From: Leptolyngbya sp. Heron Island J
GTDB taxonomy: Bacteria > Cyanobacteriota > Cyanobacteriia > Phormidesmidales > Phormidesmidaceae
DNA: 48,946 nucleotides
Reading direction: 5' to 3'
NCBI RefSeq assembly: GCF_000482245.1
Contig: NZ_AWNH01000069.1
Span: forward strand, 1 to 48,946
Shown: positions 41,816 to 48,946 of the stretch, piece after piece
Numbering within the stretch: the first letter of the stretch is position 1
How the letters are laid out: the number at the start of each line of letters is the position of its first letter
Notes under the pieces: model-generated
Database searches by the model: none
What the model saw: the letters and a program-made list of their open reading frames with translations, nothing else
What the model was told of the DNA's origin: nothing
Program-made: the position numbers and the translations under genes

Positions 41816-42514
41816 ATGACTTCTACGCCCACCCATGGGTCTAACTACCTACTTACCCTCTGTCAGTCGTCCATTGGTAAAAAATTTCTCACTGGCATCA
41901 CCGGCTTAGCCCTGGTGACGTTTATCATCATTCACATGACCGGCAATCTGGTTTTGCTAGTCAGTGTCGATGGCTATAACCAGTATGGCCACTTCATTGA
42001 GCAGCTTGGCCCACTGTTATGGCTGATTGATATTGGGTTGCTGGCTTTTTTGATTGTTCACATTGTGATGGGAGTACAAATTTTTCTCGGACGGTTACGA
42101 GCCCGCCCTCAGCAATACAGCCTCTATACCTCAGCCGGACCCCCCAGCTACCAAACCCTGAGTTCACGGACGATGATTGTGACTGGTTTAGTGCTGGGCA
42201 GTTTTTTAGTCTGGCATCTACTGACATTTAAGTTTGGTATCCGCTACACCGTGCCAGGTTCTGACATTCGAGATTTATCTCGTCTGGTGATCGAAAAATT
42301 TCACCAGCCCCTCTACACCTTTAGCTACACCGGAGTCATGATCATGCTCGCTAGCCATCTGCGTCATGGTATCTGGAGTGCATTTCAATCCTTAGGCAGC
42401 TTAAATGCAGCCGTACGGCCAACTGCATATACCATCAGTGCTCTCTTAGCCCTGGGTATCGCCCTGGGATTTGTTGTATTACCGTTAGCTATTTACTTTG
42501 GGCTGGTTGCCTAA
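41816..42514 (+). CDS. sdhC: Succinate dehydrogenase cytochrome b subunit (b558 type)
   Basis: 232-residue membrane anchor with five hydrophobic helices, of the single-subunit di-heme cytochrome b type used by Bacillus and Wolinella class enzymes. Typical blocks are SSIGKKFLTGITGLALVTFI and IIHMTGNLVLL (His in helix I), HIVMGVQIFLGRLRARPQQY, LVWHLLTFKFGIRYT, and YTGVMIMLASHLRHGIWSAF; several histidines are candidate heme ligands. It anchors SdhA-SdhB and passes electrons to quinone. It is followed after 73 bp by sdhA in the same orientation. Confidence 0.92.
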   Translation: MTSTPTHGSNYLLTLCQSSIGKKFLTGITGLALVTFIIIHMTGNLVLLVSVDGYNQYGHFIEQLGPLLWLIDIGLLAFLIVHIVMGVQIFLGRLRARPQQYSLYTSAGPPSYQTLSSRTMIVTGLVLGSFLVWHLLTFKFGIRYTVPGSDIRDLSRLVIEKFHQPLYTFSYTGVMIMLASHLRHGIWSAFQSLGSLNAAVRPTAYTISALLALGIALGFVVLPLAIYFGLVA

Positions 42515-42587
42515 CACGGTTTGCCTGTTACACAGCTCAACCCGCCTGCTCTAATCTCTTCTCCGCTACAGTCTTCCCATTACCCCT

Positions 42588-44495
42588 ATGCCCTTAGATC
42601 CTCGCATCCCCCACGGTGCCCTCAAAGATAAGTGGCACACTTTTAAAGACCACTGCCAGCTAGTCAATCCCAACAATAAACGCAAGCATACAGTGATCAT
42701 TGTTGGCACTGGGTTAGCGGGTGCTTCAGCGGCTGCCACCCTAGCTGAATTAGGCTACCAGGTAAAAAGTTTTTGTATTCAAGATTCTCCTCGGCGGGCC
42801 CATAGTATTGCTGCTCAGGGAGGAATTAACGCCACCAAAAATTATCCCAACGACGGCGACAGCGTCTGGCGATTGTTTTACGACACGATTAAAGGAGGAG
42901 ATTATCGCTCCCGTGAGTCGAATGTGTATCGTCTTGCCCAGATTAGCAACCATATTATTGACCACTGCGTTGCCCAGGGAGTCCCGTTTGCTAGAGAATA
43001 TGGCGGTCTCTTGGCTAATCGTTCTTTTGGCGGGGCACAGGTATCGCGCACCTTTTATGCCCGTGGTCAAACTGGACAGCAGCTGTTGCTGGGGGCCTAC
43101 AGCGCCATGATGAAAATGGCTGATCAGATCGAGATTTTTACCCGGCGTGAAATGCTCGATCTGGTTGTAATTGATGGCCATGCCCGAGGGATTATTACCC
43201 GCAATCTGATTACAGGTGAGCTGGAACGGCATCAGGGGGATGCGGTGTTGCTTTGTACGGGTGGCTATGGCAATGTTTTTAATCTGTCCACCAATGGCCG
43301 CAACTCCAATGTAACTGCCGCCTGGCGCTGCTATAAGCGAGGAGCCTACTTTGCCAATCCTGCCTACACCCAGATTCACCCCACCTGTATTCCAGTATCA
43401 GGAGACTATCAGTCTAAACTTACGCTGATGAGTGAGAGTTTACGTAACGATGGTCGAGTATGGGTGCCAGTAAAGTCAGGAGATACTCGCCCGCCCCATG
43501 AGATTCCAGAAGCAGAGAGAGAGTATTACTTAGAAAAACGCTATCCCACGTTTGGTAACCTGGTGCCCCGCGATGTGGCCTCACGCAATGCTAAACACAT
43601 GACCGATCAAGGTCGGGGTGTGGGCACCACCGGTCGAGCGGTCTATCTGGACTTTAGGGAGGCGATCGCACGGGATGGTCGAGATGCGATCGCATCTCGC
43701 TATGGCAATCTCTTCCAAATGTATCAACGCATTACTGGCGAAAATCCCTATGAACAACCCATGCGCATTTACCCAGCCGTGCATTACACCATGGGAGGGC
43801 TGTGGGTGGACTATCATCTGATGAGCACGGTACCTGGGTTGTTTGTTCTAGGAGAAGCCAACTTTTCAGACCATGGAGCCAACCGCCTGGGCGCTAGCGC
43901 TCTAATGCAGGGATTGGCGGACGGCTACTTTATCATCCCCTATACCCTGGGTGACTATTTAGCCCGCAATCCTTTACCTGCCGTCGATACCCACCATGAT
44001 GCTTTTGCCGAAGCTGAAGCTTCCGTTAACACCAAAATCCAAAAGCTTTTGAGCATTCAGGGTGATAAAACTGTGATGCAATTCCATCGTGAGCTGGGAC
44101 AGTTGGTGTGGGACCATGTGGGCATGAGTCGCGATCGCAACAGCCTTAAAACCGTCATCGGCCAAATCCAATCGCTACGCGCAGAATTTTGGCAGAATCT
44201 GCGGGTGCCTGGCGCAGCCAACACCCTCAACAAAAATCTAGAATATGCCGGTCGTCTGGCCGACTTTTTAGAATTAGGCGAGCTGATGGCCCGTGATGCC
44301 CTCAACCGAGAAGAATCTTGCGGCTGTCACTTCCGCGAAGAATATCAGACCAGCGATGGTGAAGCCAAACGCAATGACGAAGACTATGCCTATGTAGCCG
44401 CCTGGGCCTATAGCGGTGATGAGCAACCGCCTGAACTCCATAAAGAGCAACTGGTCTTTGATAATGTTGAACTAACCCAACGGAGTTATAAGTAA
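42588..44495 (+). CDS. sdhA: Succinate dehydrogenase/fumarate reductase flavoprotein subunit
   Basis: 635-residue FAD protein that oxidises succinate to fumarate. The FAD-binding dinucleotide fold is [20 protein letters not shown] (about 37-56). The covalent-FAD His motif is [13 protein letters not shown]. Active-site regions include [29 protein letters not shown]-type substrate loops, the catalytic-Arg region [17 protein letters not shown], and [13 protein letters not shown]. The C-terminal domain carries [15 protein letters not shown] and [16 protein letters not shown]. The length fits the B-type enzymes that pair with a single cytochrome b subunit. Its iron-sulfur partner sdhB lies at 33671. 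Confidence 0.95.
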   Translation: MPLDPRIPHGALKDKWHTFKDHCQLVNPNNKRKHTVIIVGTGLAGASAAATLAELGYQVKSFCIQDSPRRAHSIAAQGGINATKNYPNDGDSVWRLFYDTIKGGDYRSRESNVYRLAQISNHIIDHCVAQGVPFAREYGGLLANRSFGGAQVSRTFYARGQTGQQLLLGAYSAMMKMADQIEIFTRREMLDLVVIDGHARGIITRNLITGELERHQGDAVLLCTGGYGNVFNLSTNGRNSNVTAAWRCYKRGAYFANPAYTQIHPTCIPVSGDYQSKLTLMSESLRNDGRVWVPVKSGDTRPPHEIPEAEREYYLEKRYPTFGNLVPRDVASRNAKHMTDQGRGVGTTGRAVYLDFREAIARDGRDAIASRYGNLFQMYQRITGENPYEQPMRIYPAVHYTMGGLWVDYHLMSTVPGLFVLGEANFSDHGANRLGASALMQGLADGYFIIPYTLGDYLARNPLPAVDTHHDAFAEAEASVNTKIQKLLSIQGDKTVMQFHRELGQLVWDHVGMSRDRNSLKTVIGQIQSLRAEFWQNLRVPGAANTLNKNLEYAGRLADFLELGELMARDALNREESCGCHFREEYQTSDGEAKRNDEDYAYVAAWAYSGDEQPPELHKEQLVFDNVELTQRSYK

Positions 44496-44560
44496 CATCC
44501 ACACATTGAACAGGTTTACTGCTGTCTGCCTTACTTTGCAAGGCGAATACCACAATCAGT

Positions 44561-44637
44561 AGCCTGGCTCAACAAACTTGAGAAGACTTTAAGGGAGGTT
44601 ATTCAAAAGTTTATGTTATTCTCCCTGAAGCCAGGCT
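44561..44637 (+). repeat. Long-range inverted repeat downstream of sdhA
   Basis: AGCCTGGCT (44561-44569) pairs with AGCCAGGCT (44629-44637), and inside it GGGAG (44593-44597) with CTCCC (44621-44625). No U-tract follows. It lies in the 277-bp space between sdhA and sodC and may be a 3'-UTR structure. Confidence 0.45.
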
Positions 44638-44772
44638 GAATAACAGAATTACCGGCGTAGAGAGATATAGCTGTATCCCAGCTAATTATTCGTTAATGCT
44701 CATTTTTCACTAATCCTGAGCAATTACCGTAACGATTAATTCAACTCTTGATTTCCTGTCAAAACATTCACC

Positions 44773-45318
44773 ATGCTAAGAAAATCAGCGCCCGTACTGG
44801 CTCTGATAGCGCTTGTGCTAGCTATCATCCTCACACCAGCTTATGCGAACGATCATATTGCTACCGTCAACGTTAATCTGACAGAAACTCGGGGGATCGG
44901 TGCCGAAGTCGGGACCGTGACATTAAAAGATACACAGCACGGCCTACTAATTACGCCCGATCTTGAGAATCTCACACCTGGTTTGCACGGATTTCATATT
45001 CATCAAAATCCTGCCTGTGGTCCAGGTTTGAAACAAGGTAAACCTGTTGCTGGGCTGGCTGCCGGTGGACATTTTGATCCCTTTGAGGTTGGAGCCCATG
45101 CAGGTCCCTACAGTGCCGGACACCTGGGTGACCTGCCGCCTCTCTATGTGTCAGAAGATGGCACAGCGACTATGCCCGTTCTGGCTCCTCGTCTAGAAGT
45201 CAGCTTTGTCAACAATCGTTCGCTAATGATTCACAAGAACGGCGATAACTTCTCGGATGATCCAGCCCTTTTGGGAGGCGGTGGTCCTCGCGAAGCCTGT
45301 GGTGTAATTGCTGAATAG
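44773..45318 (+). CDS. sodC: Superoxide dismutase [Cu-Zn]
   Basis: 181-residue exported enzyme that dismutates superoxide. The signal peptide is about residues 1-25 ([17 protein letters not shown]). Metal ligands are in the motifs [13 protein letters not shown] (copper histidines and structural Cys), [28 protein letters not shown] with the zinc Asp, and [14 protein letters not shown]; the second Cys is in REACGVIAE. It acts outside the cytoplasm. Cu/Zn enzymes are less usual in cyanobacteria than Fe, Mn or Ni SODs. It stands alone between sdhA and the CIA30 gene. Confidence 0.94.
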   Translation: MLRKSAPVLALIALVLAIILTPAYANDHIATVNVNLTETRGIGAEVGTVTLKDTQHGLLITPDLENLTPGLHGFHIHQNPACGPGLKQGKPVAGLAAGGHFDPFEVGAHAGPYSAGHLGDLPPLYVSEDGTATMPVLAPRLEVSFVNNRSLMIHKNGDNFSDDPALLGGGGPREACGVIAE

Positions 45319-45415
45319 GTTGTTGTCAGTCTAAAAACGTTTTAGAGGAGGCGATGAGTAGTGAGTAATGGGGGGAGAATTATTATCACCTCTCAACTCG
45401 CTACTCGTTCCCCAT

Positions 45416-46084
45416 CTAATAAACCTTCACCGACTCTACCAACAGCTGAAAGGGTCCTGCTGTAAAGTGCGGGTTGAGCTGACGATCGTACTCAAACTTA
45501 CTCAACATTAGCTGTAGGGAGTAGATCCGTTCCGCATTAATCGGCGGTCGCTGTACGACCCGTGCTCGCTGGACAGCCTTCATGTCAGCAAAAGGAATAC
45601 GCACCGTTACCCAGTCACCATTAGCAGTATCAAAGGAATAGGCATAGGCCACCGTATCCCAACCAGCCCCATCCCGCAAAAAGAATTTGTACCGCTGTCC
45701 ATCCCCTTTCACCCGTAGCTCAATGCCGCTGTAGGCACTCAGGTCCAAGGGGGGCTCAAAATTGCGAGTGCGTACCGAGGCAAACCCCCCAGAATTTGCA
45801 GTGGAAACATATCCCGTAAAGGCCAACCCGGCTGGCTGTAGCTGAGTGCCGCTCTGGCTAACACCGCCCATGACTACATCATCCAGGGCACCCCAGAGGT
45901 CACGCATTTGCCCTGTCGGCTGACGAAAGTCAAACACGATATTAGCTTGAAGCTGTGGTGGCGGTGGTGGTGGGGAACCAAAAAACATGTTTTGCACGGC
46001 GCTAAGGATGGGAATGGCGTCAAAATAGTTGAGGGTGTCAAAAAAGCGACCCAAATCCCACGATTGACGGGTTTGCTCTGGCAT
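45416..46084 (-). CDS. CIA30-family protein
   Basis: 222-residue protein with a CIA30 (complex I intermediate-associated protein 30) domain, a galactose-binding-like beta sandwich. Signature segments are VFDFRQPTGQMRDLWGALDDV, VMGGVSQSG, GLAFTGYVSTANSGGFASVR, and YSGIELRVKGDGQRYKFFLR, then DWVTVRIPFADM. A Pro run (PPPPPP) lies about residues 38-43 after an N-terminal helical segment. In mitochondria CIA30 assists complex I assembly; in cyanobacteria relatives of unknown role are common, some tied to HCF173-like photosystem II translation factors. Confidence 0.88.
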   Translation of the reverse strand: MPEQTRQSWDLGRFFDTLNYFDAIPILSAVQNMFFGSPPPPPPQLQANIVFDFRQPTGQMRDLWGALDDVVMGGVSQSGTQLQPAGLAFTGYVSTANSGGFASVRTRNFEPPLDLSAYSGIELRVKGDGQRYKFFLRDGAGWDTVAYAYSFDTANGDWVTVRIPFADMKAVQRARVVQRPPINAERIYSLQLMLSKFEYDRQLNPHFTAGPFQLLVESVKVY

Positions 46085-46276
46085 AGCCTCAGGCTCGGTT
46101 GACGGACATTTTTATTGTATGGTAGTTGGCTCTGATTGGATGTCCCTGGCCAGGGTGGGGCATCCATAAGGGAAGATCCTAGTACTCTGTGTCGTAAATT
46201 TGTCCACGATCAAATGTGGATGAGTCGATGGGTGGATGGGTGGATGCAATAGCTGCCAAGTTTCTGCCATTGGGTA

Positions 46277-46855
46277 CTAGGAATCCCAGATATCTGCTAA
46301 TTTCAGAACAAAATTGGGTAGCACCTTTTCCCCTGAGAGTTGTTGAGGATTGTTTAGTCCCTCAGGTGCATGTCCTGGCCGATAAATCTCGACTTGTTTA
46401 TTTTGAGGATCAATCAGCCAACCCAAACGCACGCCGCACTCCTGGTATTCTGTCATTTTCTGTTGTAAAATTGCGAGCTTATCGGTTGCTGAACGGAGTT
46501 CAATAACAAAGTCAGGCGCTAAAGGTAAAAACCGAGACGGGTCAGGAGCGATAGCTTCGATGCGTGATTTTTGTACCCAGGCTACATCCGGTGAACGGTC
46601 TGATCCATTAGGTAGTGAAAAACCTGTAGAAGAATCAAAAACTACACCCAGTCTGGTCTGGCGATTCCAAAGGTTAAGTTCTGTGGTCAAATCAGCATTG
46701 CGTTTGCCTGTGCCCCATCCGGTGGGTGGTATCAAAATTAAGTCTCCTGTATGGCTACGTTCCATGCGGATGTCGTGGTTAACCTGGCACAGTTTGTAGA
46801 ACTGCTCGCGGGTCAACGGTACGACTGGATTGAGGGTGAGGGTGAAGGGTGTCAT
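46277..46855 (-). CDS. Uma2-family (DUF820) putative endonuclease
   Basis: 192-residue Uma2 protein, second in the window. Motifs are VPLTREQFYKLCQVNHDIRM, ERSHTGDLILIPPTGWGTGK, the nuclease-like SPDVAWVQKSRIEAI and PDFVIELRSATDKLAILQQKM, then LGWLIDPQNKQVEIYRPG. It is of the longer subgroup, distinct from the protein at 14537. I chose ATG 46855 (MTPFTLTLNPVVPLT), since the upstream frame overlaps the neighbouring gene and reads like non-coding sequence. Confidence 0.88.
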   Translation of the reverse strand: MTPFTLTLNPVVPLTREQFYKLCQVNHDIRMERSHTGDLILIPPTGWGTGKRNADLTTELNLWNRQTRLGVVFDSSTGFSLPNGSDRSPDVAWVQKSRIEAIAPDPSRFLPLAPDFVIELRSATDKLAILQQKMTEYQECGVRLGWLIDPQNKQVEIYRPGHAPEGLNNPQQLSGEKVLPNFVLKLADIWDS

Positions 46856-46940
46856 GGGCAGTAGCCCCAGGGAGTTTCGATTCTTTAATTTTAGCGATAG
46901 TCGGTGTGCAATTGCACTGCTCTCAGACGGCACGTTGATA

Positions 46941-48119
46941 TTACTCTGTTCCCATTCCTTGGGTAAGCCGCATCCACATGGGCATCTGGGTATCGCCGCC
47001 GCCCTCGATTCGCTCCAGGGCCGCTGCCATCTCCACTTGCACATCAAACTCAGATTCTTGTTCAACGGCTTGACGGAGAGCTTCAACAACTGTCTGATCA
47101 CCCAGTTCAGTTAAAAATCGAGCGGCTCGCCAACGCACCAATTTGGAACTATCAGTGAGGGCCTCGGCCATGGTGGGCATAGCACTGGTAGCACCAATAT
47201 CACTCAGGGCATCCCCTGCTGTGCGACGGACCATGGGAGATGGATCTTGTCGTACCAGACGACAGAGAGGCTCAACGGCAATCTCCAGGGTGCTGGCCCC
47301 TAGCAGCGCTGCCGCCCAGCGGCGAATCGTACTGTTCTCATCATCAATAACAGCCACCACGGCGGCAAAAGTTTCATCGGTGACGTCTATTTGTTGGAGT
47401 GCCTTGAGTCGATGTTTCCAGTCAGGGTGGCTTAACTCGGCGATTAGTGTTTGCTGGGTCGTATTTGTGGGGGATTGTGCGGCTGCACCGTCAGCAACAG
47501 CTGCCGCTTCAATGCGGCTGAGGTCTTGGGCATCAAACAAACTATCCAGTTCATCGACCACGAGCTGAGCCACCTGCTCAGGGTCACCGGCTGGGGCTTG
47601 ATAGGGTTCCCAGCGTCGTTCGGCCACGTAGTTCGCTTCTGTTGCGCTGATAGTTCGCTGAAGTGTCTGGGCAAAACGGTCGGGTAAGGCCACTCGGGCC
47701 TGTTGGCCATCGGCTGCTATGGCTCGTACTTGGATGGGAATGCCCCGGAACATCTGGACCGCTACATCGAGCAGGCCCAAATTTGAAGCGGGTTGGCTTG
47801 ATGAGTCTGGGACCGTTGGCTCTGCTGCCACCTGGGTGAGGAGCTTGGAATCAGCCTGGTCAGCGACTCCAATAACAGCGGCTGCTTTTGCTAAAATCGG
47901 CTGCCAGTCTGCATTGCCCTGACGGGTCAAGGTGATGAAATCTTGGACTACAAAGACTGACTGGATCGCCTCAATGGCTAATAGTTGTTGCGCTACCTGG
48001 GGGGTGTCGAGTGAAGGACTGCCTTTTTGCAATGTCAGTGCTTTGGGGCTAATGGTTTCGTCTAGATTGAGTTTGATGCAGTTGGGGCTAGGGGTGGTTT
48101 CGATGGAGAGCAGTTGCAT
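46941..48119 (-). CDS. CvfC-like protein: Nfu-N domain, virulence-factor domain and HEAT repeats
   Basis: 392-residue soluble protein. The N-terminal domain (about 1-85: SIETTPSPNCIKLNLDETIS, SIFVVQDFITLTR-like) is of the NifU/Nfu N-terminal scaffold type. A central domain (about 120-200: FRGIPIQVRAIAADGQQARV, VAERRWEPYQ) resembles the virulence factor domain of Staphylococcus CvfC. The C-terminal third is HEAT repeats (about 225-375: DWKHRLKALQQIDVTDETF, STIRRWAAALLGAS, SPMVRRTAGDALSDIG). The architecture agrees with conserved virulence factor C; the function in cyanobacteria is unknown. An iron-sulfur link is inferred from the Nfu-like domain only. Confidence 0.82.
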   Translation of the reverse strand: MQLLSIETTPSPNCIKLNLDETISPKALTLQKGSPSLDTPQVAQQLLAIEAIQSVFVVQDFITLTRQGNADWQPILAKAAAVIGVADQADSKLLTQVAAEPTVPDSSSQPASNLGLLDVAVQMFRGIPIQVRAIAADGQQARVALPDRFAQTLQRTISATEANYVAERRWEPYQAPAGDPEQVAQLVVDELDSLFDAQDLSRIEAAAVADGAAAQSPTNTTQQTLIAELSHPDWKHRLKALQQIDVTDETFAAVVAVIDDENSTIRRWAAALLGASTLEIAVEPLCRLVRQDPSPMVRRTAGDALSDIGATSAMPTMAEALTDSSKLVRWRAARFLTELGDQTVVEALRQAVEQESEFDVQVEMAAALERIEGGGDTQMPMWMRLTQGMGTE

Positions 48120-48374
48120 GGTCTTAGGGCGTATCCAAGATGATTTAAGGGCGGAAGGGTGAGGTTGGAAGAATGAGGAAGATTGACGACATTTTAAGTT
48201 CTAGGATTCGAAACGATCTTAACTAACCTGTCGCTTGCTATACAAAATCATTGGGGACATGACTATTGTAAGAAGGTTTGCTTATTTGCGATCGCACTTC
48301 CCCCAGCCATTATTAACAGCTTTAGTGATATGCGATCGCACTGTCTGAAGATGGTGCGATCGCGTAACTCAGCC

Positions 48375-48617
48375 CTAGTCGATTCTCACCTTCCTAGTCA
48401 AAATCGCCATCACTTCATTGGGTTGCCCGGTGGGTAGTGGACGACTCCAATCGTTAGGTTCAGCATAGTGGAGCTTATGCAGCAGCTTGATGGTGAGCTG
48501 CACAAAGCTGAGGCTGCCAAACAGCATATGGCGACCGTGTTCATAGGTATAGTCGGGCAGCGCAGCAGGCTGATGAGTGAGCGCACCTGCGCCCTGAGTG
48601 GGGTTTTCTTGAAACAT
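48375..48617 (-). CDS. Small conserved hypothetical protein (paralogue of the protein at 7025)
   Basis: 80-residue protein. The N-terminal 28 residues are variable; the rest contains HGRHMLFGSLSFVQLTIKLL, HKLHYAEPNDWSRPLPTGQP and NEVMAILTRKVRI. The W-S-x-P-L-P and hydrophobic patterns match the 79-residue product at 7025-7264. I remember this family as common in cyanobacteria, with no function assigned. HIP1-type octamers are dense just downstream (48290-48365). Confidence 0.7.
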   Translation of the reverse strand: MFQENPTQGAGALTHQPAALPDYTYEHGRHMLFGSLSFVQLTIKLLHKLHYAEPNDWSRPLPTGQPNEVMAILTRKVRID

Positions 48618-48728
48618 GGTTCTGGGTCTCCGATATGGAACAAGGAAAGCCAGAACCTAACGCTCTTTAATGACTCTAGCAGTATAAAATAGGAGTAGCT
48701 ATCGGCCCAAGTTGGTCAAACCGTACTC

Positions 48729-48946
48729 ATGGTGACACCCCGAGCTGCTCAACCTACCGTCAAATTTATCGATGACTACTGCGAGTCCTATCGAGACCTG
48801 TTCGCTGAAGTCAGAAGTTTTGAGGCCTTCAAACATTTACATGTGGGTCTGATTTCAGAGGTTAAGCGCAAATCCTTACCGGCTATTGCTAAAGTTGTTG
48901 GCTTGCCAAATTCACAGTCGTTACAACAATTTCTATGTGAATCTCC
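48729..48946 (+). mobile_element. IS701-family transposase gene, 5' part only
   Basis: The reading frame from ATG 48729 runs off the end of the window. Its first 72 codons include FIDDYCESYRDLFAEVRSFE, then FKHLHVGLISEVKRKSLPAI and AKVVGLPNSQSLQQFL, which match the N-terminal part of IS701-type DDE transposases. The catalytic core and right end lie outside. The left inverted repeat should lie between about 48640 and 48728, but I cannot place it without the other end. Confidence 0.88.

Overview
The window is cyanobacterial chromosome. Evidence: HIP1-type GCGATCGC octamers recur throughout, and several proteins belong to families I know mainly from cyanobacteria and plastids (a CGLD27/Ycf36-like protein, a DUF6439-like protein, a PedR-like regulator, a Ycf29/Rre1-like response regulator, UvrA and ClpC of cyanobacterial form). 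Base composition is moderate, with clearly AT-richer islands. A Leptolyngbya-like lineage is a guess; I cannot name the species. There is no rRNA and no CRISPR array. Two tRNAs are present (Thr-TGT and initiator Met-CAT). The window ends inside an IS701-family transposase gene.

Layout. 0.4-5 kb: tRNA-Thr, a response regulator, a thioredoxin-like ferredoxin, a SAM hydroxide adenosyltransferase, two small conserved proteins and asnS. 5-12.9 kb is the accessory region. It holds a tandem set of three related Cys-containing small proteins with a structured repeat between the first two. It also holds a PIN-toxin stub joined to a duplicated 3' end of asnS, an XRE regulator, a 1051-residue membrane NACHT NTPase, a MNT-type nucleotidyltransferase, and an AT-rich methyltransferase gene flanked by imperfect 60-bp direct repeats. 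13.2-25.1 kb: cytosine-deaminase-like amidohydrolase, Uma2 protein, uvrA, DUF554 and DUF362 proteins, clpC and rimI. 25.3-32.8 kb: lysA, cdaA (c-di-AMP synthesis), a PedR-like redox regulator, hisS, a GNAT protein, a DUF5671 membrane protein and arsM. 32.8-44.5 kb: a PEP-CTERM protein, sdhB, a PrxQ-like peroxiredoxin, tRNA-fMet, an asparaginase, the CGLD27 and rsfS genes, a HEAT protein, a cyclophilin, a long coiled-coil BRCT protein, and sdhC-sdhA. 44.8 kb to the end: Cu/Zn superoxide dismutase, a CIA30 protein, Uma2, a CvfC-like HEAT protein, a small conserved protein and the transposase.

How genes fit together. SdhC, SdhA and SdhB together would make a cytochrome-b-anchored succinate dehydrogenase/fumarate reductase, although sdhB lies about 7.4 kb from sdhCA. 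SodC and the peroxiredoxin are envelope or periplasmic antioxidant enzymes. RsfS, CGLD27 and asparaginase are consecutive on the minus strand. The NACHT gene, its small regulator, the nucleotidyltransferase and the PIN remnant look like a defence or toxin-antitoxin neighbourhood.

The observations I consider newest are three. First, the small-protein family at 5.36-6.32 kb. Second, the roughly 80-90-nt element found at 5.61 kb and 28.35 kb, which shares closing helices and a compensatory base-pair change. Third, the NACHT protein with membrane segments at both ends. Identities and residue numbers were counted by hand from the sequence.
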